From assembly GCA_964545715.1 (NCBI GenBank), contig CAZJHX010000046.1, forward strand, positions 1-64,000: a stretch of 64,000 nt of DNA, in the 5' to 3' direction. Each line of letters begins with the position of its first letter. Within the stretch, counting starts at the first letter, position 1. The DNA comes from CAZJHX01 sp964545715. GTDB taxonomy: Bacteria > Myxococcota_A > UBA9042 > GCA-2863065. The translations under genes and the position numbers were made by a program. Below, piece by piece: positions 36,734-45,976 of this stretch. The notes below the pieces were generated by a model. The model did no database searches. It worked only from the letters and a program-made list of their open reading frames with translations, and was not told the DNA's origin.

Positions 36734-37063
36734 ATGGTCGCCACGTTGATCGTGGTCGGCTGCACGCCGGAAGAAGTTTGTCCGAGCGGGAGCGTCAGGG
36801 CGGGTGAGCACTGCCGCTTCGTAGAGAGCGATGTTTCGTTCCCAAGCGAAGTGCAAGGCGTCGTACCGGGGGCAGATAGTGCCGTCGTCGACGACTCAGG
36901 CGCGACGGAAGTACAAGACGGCGACACTGTCGTCGACGAGACCGACGCCCCGGATACCGAACAACACACCGACATCGAAGCCTCTGAAGTCTCTGATTCC
37001 CAGGAAGAGTCACCGCCCGACGACATTGTAGAAGGGCAGCCAGACGCAGAGGATAGTCGCTAG
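36734..37063 (+). CDS. Short acidic lipoprotein
   Basis: 109 residues from the ATG at 36734 (MVATLIVVGCTPEEV, lipobox VVGC). This signal is very short and lacks a positive charge. The best ribosome-binding sequence (AGGAG at 36691-36695) lies 5 nt before an in-frame ATC codon at 36701, which would give IPALLTTFGPAMVATLIVVGC; a GTG at 36650 is also in frame. The true start is therefore open. The mature chain is almost entirely acidic or polar (SDVSFPSEVQGVV; DETDAPDTEQHTDIEASE), a disordered surface linker. Followed 37 nt later by the RNase E/G gene. Confidence 0.5.
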   Translation: MVATLIVVGCTPEEVCPSGSVRAGEHCRFVESDVSFPSEVQGVVPGADSAVVDDSGATEVQDGDTVVDETDAPDTEQHTDIEASEVSDSQEESPPDDIVEGQPDAEDSR

Positions 37064-37100
37064 TTCACTCCGGGGCGCGGCTCCAAAAGGAGTGCGCACT

Positions 37101-40100
37101 ATGACAATTCGAATGTTGATCGCCGCCGACGAGGAGGAGAGCCGCGTCGCCGTCGTTGATGGGACCCGTCTCGAGAACCTGGAGATCGAGGTCGCGGGCG
37201 GCGAGGGCCGGCGCGGAAACGTCTACAAGGGCGTCGTCCACAAGGTCGAGCAGAGCTTGCAGGCCGCTTTCGTGGACTTTGGCGAAGAGAAGCAGGGCTT
37301 CCTGCCACTCAGCGAAATCCACCCCCGGTTGTGGCCCAAAGGGGTCACCGAGAAGCGCCCGGATATCGGCAAGCTGCTGAAAGAAAAGCAGGAGCTGATG
37401 GTGCAGGTCGTCAAAGACGAGATCGGCACCAAAGGCGCGACGCTGACGACCTATGTGTCGCTGCCCGGCCGGTATCTGGTGCTGATGCCGGAGAGCGAGA
37501 AGCACGGGATCAGTCGCCGCCTGAGCGACACCGAGCGACGCCGGCTCAAGGAGACCATCGACGCGATCGGCGTGCCGAGCGGCTTTGGCGTCATCATCCG
37601 TACGGCGGGCCAGCAGCAGCGGCCGCTGGAGCTCAAGAAGGACCTGCTCTACCTGAGCAAGCTCTACGACACCATCGAGCAGAAGTTCGGCAAGCGCCGT
37701 CGGGCGGGGCTGATCTACAAGGATCGCAGCCACGCCGTGCGGTTCATTCGCGACTACTTCAGCGACGACGTGGACGAGGTGTGGTGTGACAACCGCAGCG
37801 TGCTGAAGGAGATCAGCGAGTTCATGGGCGTGCTGATGCCCGCGTCCAAGGAGCGCCTGCGCCTGTACGAGGGCGACGCGCCGATGTTCATCAAGTTTGG
37901 CGTCGAGGACCAGATCGAGAGCGTCTTCGCACGTGAGGTCGAGCTGCCCAATGGCGGGTCCATCGTGCTGGACCAGACCGAGGCGCTGGTCGCTATCGAC
38001 GTCAACAGTGGCCGCGTGAAGGGCGAGGACATCGAGGAGACGGCGCTCAAGACCAACCTGGATGCGGCCGACGAGATCGCGCGCCAGGTGAAGATCCGTG
38101 ACCTGGGCGGTCTGCTGGTCGCCGACTTCATCGATATGCGGGAGCGCAAGAACAACCGCGCCGTGGAGCAGCGGCTGCGTCAGGCATTTGCGCACGACAA
38201 AGCCAAGATCAAGTTCGGTCGGATCAGCGCGTTTGGCCTCATGGAGTTGAGCCGGCAGCGGCTGCGCAAGAGCCTGACGGGGTCGATCACGCGCCGCTGT
38301 GCGGTCTGTGACGGCACGGGGCGGCATCGTGCGCCGGCGTCGGCGGCCCTGTCGCTGCTGCGGCGCATCGAAGAGGCGTGCCTGCGTGGCAACGTGAAGT
38401 ACATCCGGGCGACCACGCCGGTGTCCATTGCCAACTTGCTGCTGAACCGTCGCCGCAAGGAGATGACGGAGCTGGAGGCCAAGCTGGGCAGCATCGTGGA
38501 GGTGGTCGCGCACAAGGACATGCCGGCGAACCTGGTCGCGCTGGACATCGTGCTGATCAAGGGCGGCCGATCGGCGCCGCAGCGGCTGTACCAGCTGCTG
38601 GACCTGGTCCGAAACGAGGTCGTGCGCAAGGATCAGAGCCCACTGCCGCGACCCGAGGACGGGTTTGAGGCGCTGGAGCTGGACCACACGGCGATCTATC
38701 GCGCGGTCGCGGAGCGGAGCGCGACGCTGAAGGCCGAGCAGGAGCTGGGCGAGGACTTCGAGTTCAGCCCGCAGGAGCCGGACTTCAGCGAAGACGACAA
38801 GCCGCGCAAGTCCCGCCGCCGCCGGCGCCGGCGCGATCGGGGGGGTGACGAGCCTGCCGCCAAGAAGCAGGAGGCCGCGGCCGCTGAGCCGGAGCCCGTC
38901 GAGGAGAAGCCGGCCGAGGAGCCGGTGATCGCGGAGCGGAAGAAGCAGGGCTTTATCGCCTGGATGAAGCGCATCTTCGGCATCGAAGACGCGCAGGCGG
39001 AGGTGCTGTCCGAGGACGACTCGCCTGCGAAGCTGACAGACCCGATCCCGACTCCGGAGCCCGGCCCGGAGGACGTCGAGGCCGAGGCCGATGCCAGGGC
39101 GGCGAAGGCAGGCGGTGGACAGGCGGAGGAGCGAGACGATCGTGAGGGGCGGCGCAGCCGGCGTCGTCGGGGTCGCGGTCGGCGCGATGACAGAGGCGGA
39201 CGTGACGCGGCCGATGCCGGTGCCGCGCAGAGTGCGGACGACGGCGAAGAGGAGGGCGGATCGCGGCGGCGCGGACGTCGTGGTGGTCGCCGGCGGCGAG
39301 GCCGCAGCGGTCAGGGCGGCGACGCAGAGGCTAAGGCGCCGCAGGAGGCGAACGACGCCACTGAGACGGGCGCAGCTGCTGAGAAGGCGCCGAAGGACAA
39401 CGACGGAACGCGTCGTCGTCGCCGTCGCGGCGGCCGGCGCTCAGAAAGTGATGGGGCTGACGCCGGTGGATCGAAGGATGCGGCGGCGGACGGCGCGGCG
39501 GCCCCGGCTGCGGCCAAACCCGAGCCTAAGGCGGCTGCTGCGCCCAAGGCGGCTGCTGAGCCCAAGGCGGCTGCTGAGCCCAAGGCCGCGCCTGAGCCGA
39601 AGGCAGCTGCTGAGCCGAAGCCCGCACCCGAGCCCAGGGCGGCACCTGAGCCTAAGGCGGCTGCCGCGCCTAAGGCGGCGGCAAAGCCCAAAGCGGCTGC
39701 CGAGCCAAAGGCGGCACCCGAGCCTAAGGCGGCACCCGAGCCTAAGGCGGCGGCCGAGCCCAAACCGGCTGCGGAGCCTAAGAAGGCACCCAAGCCCAAG
39801 GCGGCGCCCGCGCCCGGCACTCCGAAAGCCGAGCCGGCCGCTGCCAAGCCGGCCCCTGAGCCTGCAAAGGCGGCGGCTCCCAAGCCGAAGGCGGCTGCGG
39901 CGCCTAAACCGGCCGCTGATTCCAAGTCGGCGCCGACTGTGGCGGCCTCGGCCGCGCTGGCCCCAAAGACGGGCGGCGACAATGCGGAGAGCTCCGAGAA
40001 GGCCGACCGCGCCAAAGCTGCGGCACGAGCGGCCGCGGCTGCAGCACGAGCGCGGGCCAAGGCCTCCGCAGCCAAGAGCCGCCCCGTGTCGGAAGAGACG

Positions 40101-40124
40101 CCTCCTCCGGCGTCCGACAGCTAA
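37101..40124 (+). CDS. rne: Ribonuclease E/G with long disordered C-terminal tail
   Basis: 1007 residues. The ATG at 37101 is preceded by AGGAG, so a GTG at 37092 is less likely. An S1 domain (GNVYKGVVHKVEQSLQAAFVDFG) occupies about residues 35-115. The catalytic part contains VAIDVNSGRVKGED and VADFIDM, supplying the two magnesium-binding Asp residues. The Zn-link is CAVCDGTGRH (about 405). After about residue 520 the chain is disordered: Arg-rich blocks (RRRRRRDRGG), then GFIAWMKRIFGIED (about 617), which could be an amphipathic membrane helix like that of E. coli RNase E, then RRRGRR and a long Lys-Ala-Pro-Glu repeat tail. It cuts single-stranded RNA in mRNA decay and rRNA processing. Confidence 0.95.
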   Translation: MTIRMLIAADEEESRVAVVDGTRLENLEIEVAGGEGRRGNVYKGVVHKVEQSLQAAFVDFGEEKQGFLPLSEIHPRLWPKGVTEKRPDIGKLLKEKQELMVQVVKDEIGTKGATLTTYVSLPGRYLVLMPESEKHGISRRLSDTERRRLKETIDAIGVPSGFGVIIRTAGQQQRPLELKKDLLYLSKLYDTIEQKFGKRRRAGLIYKDRSHAVRFIRDYFSDDVDEVWCDNRSVLKEISEFMGVLMPASKERLRLYEGDAPMFIKFGVEDQIESVFAREVELPNGGSIVLDQTEALVAIDVNSGRVKGEDIEETALKTNLDAADEIARQVKIRDLGGLLVADFIDMRERKNNRAVEQRLRQAFAHDKAKIKFGRISAFGLMELSRQRLRKSLTGSITRRCAVCDGTGRHRAPASAALSLLRRIEEACLRGNVKYIRATTPVSIANLLLNRRRKEMTELEAKLGSIVEVVAHKDMPANLVALDIVLIKGGRSAPQRLYQLLDLVRNEVVRKDQSPLPRPEDGFEALELDHTAIYRAVAERSATLKAEQELGEDFEFSPQEPDFSEDDKPRKSRRRRRRRDRGGDEPAAKKQEAAAAEPEPVEEKPAEEPVIAERKKQGFIAWMKRIFGIEDAQAEVLSEDDSPAKLTDPIPTPEPGPEDVEAEADARAAKAGGGQAEERDDREGRRSRRRRGRGRRDDRGGRDAADAGAAQSADDGEEEGGSRRRGRRGGRRRRGRSGQGGDAEAKAPQEANDATETGAAAEKAPKDNDGTRRRRRRGGRRSESDGADAGGSKDAAADGAAAPAAAKPEPKAAAAPKAAAEPKAAAEPKAAPEPKAAAEPKPAPEPRAAPEPKAAAAPKAAAKPKAAAEPKAAPEPKAAPEPKAAAEPKPAAEPKKAPKPKAAPAPGTPKAEPAAAKPAPEPAKAAAPKPKAAAAPKPAADSKSAPTVAASAALAPKTGGDNAESSEKADRAKAAARAAAAAARARAKASAAKSRPVSEETPPPASDS
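39470..39950 (+). repeat. Low-complexity Ala-Pro-Lys-Glu coding repeats in rne
   Basis: Irregular 12-15-bp units such as gagcctaaggcggca encode (A-A-P/A-E-P-K)n. They make the RNase E tail basic and unstructured and are typical of RNA-binding or condensate-forming regions. Confidence 0.65.
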
Positions 40125-40138
40125 GCTCTACGCCCTTC

Positions 40139-41311
40139 TTACGGCGCTGAAGAGCGCGTCGCGTGCCAGGCTTTCCAGTCCGCGGGCGTGGTGTGCGCCT
40201 TGCCGGTGATCTTCTGCAACGCCCATGTGATCGACTTGAGCAGCTGCTCGTCCTTGGTGTCGATGGCCGCCATCAGCGGCGCGGTCGCCGTGCTGTGGCC
40301 GATGCGGCCAAGTGTCTCTGCGGCGGCTGCGGCGATCTCGTTGTTGTCACCCGTCATCAGGGCGGCGACGCCCGCGACGCCTTCCTTCTGAGCCAGCGAG
40401 CCCAGTCCCCACAGCGCACGCTTGCGCAGCTCTTTGGGGGCGTCTTTGCGTCCGGCCACGGCGATCAACCCGTCGATGCCGCGCGTGTCGCCGATAGCGC
40501 CCAGCGCGTCGACGATCGCGGCCTCGGCATCGCGGTCGCCCATAGCGCCCAACAGCATGGGCACGGTGGTCTTGTCGCGCAGCGCTGCCAGGGCGCGGAT
40601 GGCTGCGCTTCGGACAGTGGCGTGCTCGTTGGCCATCAGCACGACCAGCGACGCCAGCGCCCGCGGGTCCTTGAGGCGCCCTAACGAGACGGCGCAGGCC
40701 TCGCGGACGAAGCCGGCGGTCAGCTCGGACTGCGCGCGATTGATCAGCGCGGGGACGGCGCTCTTGTCGTCCAGCCGGCCGAGGTTGGCGGCGGCGGCCA
40801 GCTGCACACGCGGCACCTTGTCGAGCAGCGTCGCGATCAGCGCCTGCACTGTCGCCGGGGTCTTGTACCCGCCCAGGGCGTTGGCGGCGTAGATCCGGTT
40901 TCTCGGGTCGTCCGCGGCGTCGGCGACCACCTTGCGCAGGGTCGCGGCGGCGTCTGCGTGTCCTATGCGGCCAAGCGCCTGGAGGGTCTCGCCACGGATC
41001 GGCCCCGGTGTGTCCGGGAGCGCCGCCAGCAGTTTGGCGGTGCGAACAGCCGCGGGCCCCAGAACGTCATTGCCGGCGATCTTGGACGCAGTGTAGCGTG
41101 TGAGCTGGTCCGCGGCGCGGAGCCCCGCCAGCACGGTGGCAAAGCTCTTCGGTCCACCGTCCAGCAGCTGTTTCAGCGCGGGGCATTGGTCGGGCTTCAG
41201 CACGTTGCATTTGGCGGCCGCCTCGATCGGAGCAGCGCCCTCCCGGGCCGGCGCTGATGAGGGAAGGGCCGCGACCGCGAACAACAGAAACATGCAATAC
41301 AATCGGCGCAT
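40139..41311 (-). CDS. Exported HEAT-repeat protein
   Basis: 390 residues with signal peptide MRRLYCMFLLFAVAALPSSAPA. From about residue 60 to 370 there are about ten HEAT-like helical repeats (LLAALPDTPGPIRGETLQALGRIG; VQLAAAANLGRLDDKSAVPALI; AAAAAETLGRIGHSTATAPLMAAI). The PBS-lyase-like pattern is 'A..LG.i.......L......D'. Such solenoids bind proteins. It is in the periplasm according to the signal. Its end lies 14 nt from the convergent rne stop with no terminator visible. Confidence 0.82.
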   Translation of the reverse strand: MRRLYCMFLLFAVAALPSSAPAREGAAPIEAAAKCNVLKPDQCPALKQLLDGGPKSFATVLAGLRAADQLTRYTASKIAGNDVLGPAAVRTAKLLAALPDTPGPIRGETLQALGRIGHADAAATLRKVVADAADDPRNRIYAANALGGYKTPATVQALIATLLDKVPRVQLAAAANLGRLDDKSAVPALINRAQSELTAGFVREACAVSLGRLKDPRALASLVVLMANEHATVRSAAIRALAALRDKTTVPMLLGAMGDRDAEAAIVDALGAIGDTRGIDGLIAVAGRKDAPKELRKRALWGLGSLAQKEGVAGVAALMTGDNNEIAAAAAETLGRIGHSTATAPLMAAIDTKDEQLLKSITWALQKITGKAHTTPADWKAWHATRSSAP

Positions 41312-41376
41312 GGCGGGGTTCTACCACACGCGCGTCCGGGCGTGCGGGACGCGGTTTCATTTGTACGGACGTCTGC

Positions 41377-41382
41377 TATAGT
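41377..41382 (+). promoter_or_regulatory. Extended -10 promoter of the pspA-AAA unit
   Basis: TATAGT preceded by TGC (TGCTATAGT) forms an extended -10, 34 nt before the pspA ATG. No convincing -35 is present, which is common for extended -10 promoters. No sigma-54 element, the usual control of pspA in enterics, is seen here. Confidence 0.4.
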
Positions 41383-41416
41383 CGCGCAGACTTAGGAACC
41401 TCAGAGGGGGGGTATT

Positions 41417-42178
41417 ATGGGTCGTCTTTGGCGCATTATTAAAGGCTGGTGGTTCTCCTTGATCGGTAAGGCGGAGGAGGCTAATCCCCGCGCGATTCTG
41501 GAGGCGGAGATTGCGGACTTCCACAAGGCCACGGCGCAGTTCAACGAAAACCTGGCCAAGCAGGCCGGCATGATCGAGCGCTTGAAGGCGCAGATCGCCC
41601 AGGAAGAGAAGAAGGTCGAGATGATCACGGCGCGCGCCTCCGCGGCGTACGCGGCCAAGAACATGACCAAGGCCGGCCAGATGGCGCTGACGCTGAAAGA
41701 CACCAAGCGCGAGCTGGCTGAGAACCAGAACCAGCAGAAGAGCGCCGAGGAGCTGTACAAGAACCTCGTTCGCCAGCGTGACACGTACATCAAAGAGGCC
41801 CGCGGCCGGATCGACGCCGTCAAAAGCAAGATCTCCAAGGCCGAGATGGCCGAGGCGCAGGCCAAGCTTACGGAGATGGCCAGCGACATCACCTTCAACC
41901 CGGACGGCACCGGCCTGGCGGCGTTGGAGGGGAGCCTGGACGAGCGCATCGCGGACGCGGGCGGCAAAGTTCGCGTGGCCAGCGAGACGATGGACAACAG
42001 CCAGTGGAGCATGACGGAGGCGGAGCAGGGCGCCATGGAGGCGCAGGCGCTGGCCGAGTTCGCCAACCAGATGGGCCTGGAGGGTCCGGTGGCGGCCCCC
42101 GCGGCACCGGCAGCCGCTCCCGAGACGCCCGATCTGGGCCCGATCGAGGCCGCGCCTGCGGAGTCCGTCGAGTCCTAG
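41417..42178 (+). CDS. pspA: PspA/IM30 family protein
   Basis: 253 residues. The N-terminal amphipathic helix (MGRLWRIIKGWWFSLIGKAEEANP) and a long coiled coil (ILEAEIADFHKATAQFNENLAKQAGMIERLKAQ...) are the PspA/ESCRT-III-like layout. The C-terminal 30 residues are an Ala-Pro-Glu tail not found in E. coli PspA. PspA-type proteins form rods or carpets on damaged inner membranes. G-rich ribosome-binding sequence just upstream. It is followed 51 nt later by an AAA+ ATPase gene on the same strand, which suggests a remodeller/disassembly partnership. Confidence 0.85.
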   Translation: MGRLWRIIKGWWFSLIGKAEEANPRAILEAEIADFHKATAQFNENLAKQAGMIERLKAQIAQEEKKVEMITARASAAYAAKNMTKAGQMALTLKDTKRELAENQNQQKSAEELYKNLVRQRDTYIKEARGRIDAVKSKISKAEMAEAQAKLTEMASDITFNPDGTGLAALEGSLDERIADAGGKVRVASETMDNSQWSMTEAEQGAMEAQALAEFANQMGLEGPVAAPAAPAAAPETPDLGPIEAAPAESVES

Positions 42179-42229
42179 TTCCTAGTGGTTCCGCACTGAG
42201 TAGATCCCTCCTGACAGCGAGTAGTTCAA

Positions 42230-43999
42230 ATGGCAAAAAAGGCGGCCGCGAAGGGCATCGCGCTTCCCGAGTGGGCGGACGAGATGCGCAAGGTCTTCCG
42301 ATCCGGCGCGGTCACCCAGTTTCTGATCCATGGGGCCATCTTCGACCTGGTGCCGTTCACCGGGGCTGACGGCAAGACCAAGCTCATGGGGCTCAAGCAG
42401 TTCCTCGAGGATGTGATGCTGCAGCCCTTCGACGTGGTGGTCCGTTACGACCGCGCCACGGGCATCCGCATCTCGAAGGGCATCAAAGAGGTGCACCGCT
42501 TTCTCAAGAGCTACGACGAGTTCAACCAGACGGCCTACGCCAAGAGCCCGGCGTCCATCCCGCGGCAGCCTGCGGTGGCCATGTTCGTGCTCGATCGTCT
42601 GGTCGATTGGTGCACGCAGCATAGCGCCATCGTGGACAACAAGTTGGTGCGCAAGCCGCTGCGGCTGGCCATCTTGATCGACTACGTGCAGTTCATCGCG
42701 CCGCGCGGCGACAGCCTGCAGGTCTCGGGCACGTACGGAAAGTCCGTGATCCGGCTGCTGGACTGGGCCAACGATCCGGCAGTTGCGGAAGCCAACGCGC
42801 TGACCATCCTGCTGACTGAGAATCTGTCCGACGTGCACAGCTCGATCTCGTCCAATCCATACTCTGCCAAGCTGCACGTGAAGCTGCCGGCCGCTGAGGA
42901 GCTGCACGCCTTTGTGGAGCTGTTGGAGGCGCGCGATCCCAAGCTGAAGAAGCACATGAAGATGGGCGCCGACGTCATCGCCCAACGGCTGGTCGGATTG
43001 TCTCGGGTCAATCTGCGCAACGCACTGATGTTTGCGGCGCGCAACGGCATCAACATCGACGCGGAGTATCTGGCCATCAAGCGCCGAGAGCTCATCGAGA
43101 AGGAGTGCCGCGGACTGCTGGACTTCATCGAGAGCGACACCACCCTCGATGACGTGGCGGGTCACACAGAGGCCCGTAAGTGGCTGCGGGAGGACACGGA
43201 GCTGCTCAAGAGGGGCATGCTGCGGTCTATCCCGATGGGCTACCTGTTCTGCGGCCGCATCGGCACGGGCAAGACCTGGCTCACAACGTGTTGGGCCGGC
43301 GAGATCGGCATCCCGTGCGTGGTCTTCAAGAACTTCCGCGACAAGTGGCAGGGCTCCACCGAGGGCAACCTGGAGAAGATCTTCGAGATCCTGCACGCGC
43401 TGGGGCAGGTGATGGTCTTCGTTGACGAGGCGGATCAGGCGACCGGCAAGCGCGACAGCGGCGGCACCGACTCCGGCTTGAGCGGTCGCGTCTACGCCAT
43501 GCTGGCCAAGCTGATGTCCGACACCCGCAATCGCGGCAAGATCATCTGGATCTTCGCTACGTCGCGCCCGGATCTGGTCGAGGTGGATCTCAAGCGCCCG
43601 GGCCGGCTGGACGTCCACATTCCGCTGTTCCCACCACAAAACGACGACGAGCGCGCGGCCCTGTTCAAGGCGATGGCGCGCAAAACCGGCGTGCCGACGC
43701 GCAGCCTGCCCAAGCTGCCCCCGACCGAGGGCCTGGGCGGCAACGAGATGGAGGCCATTCTGGTCCGGGCGCGCCGGGTCTTCGATCTGCAGCCCAAAAA
43801 GGGCGCCAAGTCGTTCAAAGAGGTGCTTAAGGGTGTGGTGAAGGACTTCCGCCCGATGGCGCACACCGCCAAGCTGAAGTACATGGATCTCGTGGCCGTG
43901 AAAGAGTGCACCGACACGCTGTTTTTGCCCGACCAGTACCGCGATCTGACCCAGGATGAGGTCGACGACATGATCGCCGGCCTCGCGCGGCGTCTCTAG
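42230..43999 (+). CDS. AAA+ ATPase associated with PspA
   Basis: 589 residues. The N-terminal region of about 290 residues includes a degenerate first P-loop-like or AAA fold (IDYVQFIAPRGDSLQVSG; ANALTILLTENLSDVHSSI). The active AAA module has Walker A GRIGTGKTW (about residue 345), Walker B VMVFVDEAD (about 400), sensor 1 IIWIFATSRPDLVE and the arginine-finger region LKRPGRLDVHI. The C-terminal lid is helical. The architecture recalls classical AAA disassembly or unfolding machines. Adjacent pspA suggests that it remodels PspA assemblies or their membrane targets. Its stop shares CTAG with the convergent carbamoyltransferase. Confidence 0.85.
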   Translation: MAKKAAAKGIALPEWADEMRKVFRSGAVTQFLIHGAIFDLVPFTGADGKTKLMGLKQFLEDVMLQPFDVVVRYDRATGIRISKGIKEVHRFLKSYDEFNQTAYAKSPASIPRQPAVAMFVLDRLVDWCTQHSAIVDNKLVRKPLRLAILIDYVQFIAPRGDSLQVSGTYGKSVIRLLDWANDPAVAEANALTILLTENLSDVHSSISSNPYSAKLHVKLPAAEELHAFVELLEARDPKLKKHMKMGADVIAQRLVGLSRVNLRNALMFAARNGINIDAEYLAIKRRELIEKECRGLLDFIESDTTLDDVAGHTEARKWLREDTELLKRGMLRSIPMGYLFCGRIGTGKTWLTTCWAGEIGIPCVVFKNFRDKWQGSTEGNLEKIFEILHALGQVMVFVDEADQATGKRDSGGTDSGLSGRVYAMLAKLMSDTRNRGKIIWIFATSRPDLVEVDLKRPGRLDVHIPLFPPQNDDERAALFKAMARKTGVPTRSLPKLPPTEGLGGNEMEAILVRARRVFDLQPKKGAKSFKEVLKGVVKDFRPMAHTAKLKYMDLVAVKECTDTLFLPDQYRDLTQDEVDDMIAGLARRL

Positions 44000-45699
44000 T
44001 CCTGAAAGACCCAGAAGGGGCCGACGATCATCCGATGCAGGCCGCTCGCCTTGAAGGCGCGAATGGCGTCGTCCGGGCTGCACACGATCGGCTCGCCGTG
44101 CATGTTGAACGACGTGTTGATCACCGACGGCACGCCGCACAGCTCCTGGTGACGGCGCACGATGTTGTAGTAGTCGGCATTGTTCTCTTCGTGGATGACC
44201 TGCGGGCGGGCCGTGTTGTCCAGATGCACCACGCCGGGTGAGCGGCCGGCCATCGCGTCGGTGACCTCAAACGTGATCGTCATGTAGCGTGCCGCAAGCT
44301 CGCCGCCCTCCATGCCCTTGTAGCAGTCGGCCGCGTGCTCGGCGGTGGTGACCGGCGCGAAGGGCATGAACTCCGTGCGGTTGAGCTTGGCGTTGAGCCA
44401 GTCGTTGACCGTGCGGTCTGCCGTTCGATACATGATCGTGCGGTTGCCCAGGGCGCGCGGCCCGTACTCCAGGCGCCCGGCGTAGCGAGCCACCACGTTC
44501 TTGTCGAGCAGGGCGCGCGCTGCGGTGTCGGCCATGTCGTCGGGCCGCTCGTAGCGCAGGCCGGACTCCTCCAGCGCGGTGCCCATCTCTTCTTCGGTGT
44601 AGCCGGGGCCCAGGTAGACCGAGTCCAGCGGCTGGTTGACCGCCATATCGTTTTCAGCGAGCCACGCCAGGCCGGCGCCCATGCTGATGCCCTGATCGGT
44701 CATCGCCGGGTGGATGTAGATGCGCCGCACCTCGGGCAGGTGCAGGATCTTCTGGTTGACGACGACGTTTGCAAATGTGCCGCCCGCCAGTACGACGTCG
44801 CGCAGGCCCAGCGCGCGCACCGCGTGTTGCACGTAGTCGACCATGACATCTTCAAGCCGCTTTTGGGCGGCCGCAGCCACATCTTCGGGCGCCATCCCCG
44901 CCAGCTCGCCGTAGACGCCGCGTTGTTTGGACCGCCACATCAGGTCCGGCGTGACGAAGCCCGTGCGCTCCTTGTTCAGCGAGAACAGCTTCTCCATCAG
45001 CGGATAGGCTTTGTCGGGACGCCCGTGCGCTGCCAGGCCGGTGACCTTGCCCGCGTTCAGGTTGTGAAAGCCCAGCAGCTGGGCGATCTCGCCATAGAAC
45101 TGCCCGGGCGAGTGCCGAGCCGACGAGCCGTATTGGTACTCGCAGCGCCCGTTGCGACACACAAAGACCTTGGACGAGAAGCCATCACCCATGTTGTCCG
45201 AGGTGATCGCCAGGCACTCGTCGAAGCCGCTGGTCAGAAACGCCGAATAGCCGTGCGCAGTATGGTGGTCGACCAGGTCGCCCATCTTGGGGAACTTGCG
45301 CTTGAGCATCATCTTGGAGACGGCGTGCGTCCCCCAGGCGACCGCCCGTCCCTTGGACATGGCGTGCTGAAAGTACAGCCACGCCTTGTGCATGGCGCCG
45401 AAATAATCGTGCTCGGCCTCCGGCAGCAGGTTGCCGGTTACGCGCGGCAGAAAGTGGTGGCGGTTGGCCGGCTGGATGACGTCGATGTCCGAGATGTCGA
45501 GTCCGGCAAAGTCGAGACACGCCTGAATCGCCAGCTTGGGAAAGCCCGCCTGATACTTGATGCGGCTGAGCCGGCCCTCGCACACGTTGAAGACGGGCAG
45601 CCCGTCGCGAAACAGCGTGGCGTTGGCGTTGGAGTCCTCGTGCAGGCTGATCAGCCAGTGCCGAGCGCTCTGAACTTCTGACTTAGGAAGCGTCTGCAC
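43996..45699 (-). CDS. NodU/TobZ-type carbamoyltransferase (copy 1)
   Basis: 567 residues, full length. The N-terminal Kae1-like domain has DHHTAHGYSAF (about residue 143, His metal ligands), SPGQFYGEIAQLLGF and GKVTGLAAHG. The C-terminal domain has EYGPRALGNRTIMYR and INTSFNMHGEPIVCSPDDAI. These enzymes form carbamoyl adenylate from carbamoyl phosphate and ATP and then O-carbamoylate a sugar or natural product hydroxyl. The acceptor is unknown. Its start lies 17 nt inside the upstream small membrane protein gene. A second family member is encoded at 52823. Confidence 0.93.
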   Translation of the reverse strand: MQTLPKSEVQSARHWLISLHEDSNANATLFRDGLPVFNVCEGRLSRIKYQAGFPKLAIQACLDFAGLDISDIDVIQPANRHHFLPRVTGNLLPEAEHDYFGAMHKAWLYFQHAMSKGRAVAWGTHAVSKMMLKRKFPKMGDLVDHHTAHGYSAFLTSGFDECLAITSDNMGDGFSSKVFVCRNGRCEYQYGSSARHSPGQFYGEIAQLLGFHNLNAGKVTGLAAHGRPDKAYPLMEKLFSLNKERTGFVTPDLMWRSKQRGVYGELAGMAPEDVAAAAQKRLEDVMVDYVQHAVRALGLRDVVLAGGTFANVVVNQKILHLPEVRRIYIHPAMTDQGISMGAGLAWLAENDMAVNQPLDSVYLGPGYTEEEMGTALEESGLRYERPDDMADTAARALLDKNVVARYAGRLEYGPRALGNRTIMYRTADRTVNDWLNAKLNRTEFMPFAPVTTAEHAADCYKGMEGGELAARYMTITFEVTDAMAGRSPGVVHLDNTARPQVIHEENNADYYNIVRRHQELCGVPSVINTSFNMHGEPIVCSPDDAIRAFKASGLHRMIVGPFWVFQD

Positions 45700-45976
45700 G
45701 GCGCCTTTTCAGCCACAGCTCACGGCCGCCCACGGCGCCGAGGATCAAGGTTGCGACGCTCAGAAGCAGCGTGGGGCTGATATGCGTGCGCAGCATGACG
45801 GCCAGCGTGAAGTCCAAAACCGGCAGCGCGAAGATGCCGATGGCCAGTCCCGCGGCACCGAGCACGACCGGATCACGGTCCTCCAGCGCGACCCACGCCA
45901 GGGCAATACCAGGCGCGGCGACGGCATACAGAAAGACAAGGGTGTCCAGTGCTAGGGATCCGGTCACGCGCGTCAT
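45683..45976 (-). CDS. Small three-TM membrane protein
   Basis: 97 residues with three hydrophobic segments (LALDTLVFLYAVAAPGIALAWVAL; AAGLAIGIFALPVLDFTLAVML; TLLLSVATLILGAVGG) and a basic end (ELWLKRRRADAS). It overlaps the carbamoyltransferase start by 17 nt and is co-transcribed. Size and position suggest a membrane partner for polysaccharide modification, but no family is recognised. Confidence 0.65.
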   Translation of the reverse strand: MTRVTGSLALDTLVFLYAVAAPGIALAWVALEDRDPVVLGAAGLAIGIFALPVLDFTLAVMLRTHISPTLLLSVATLILGAVGGRELWLKRRRADAS

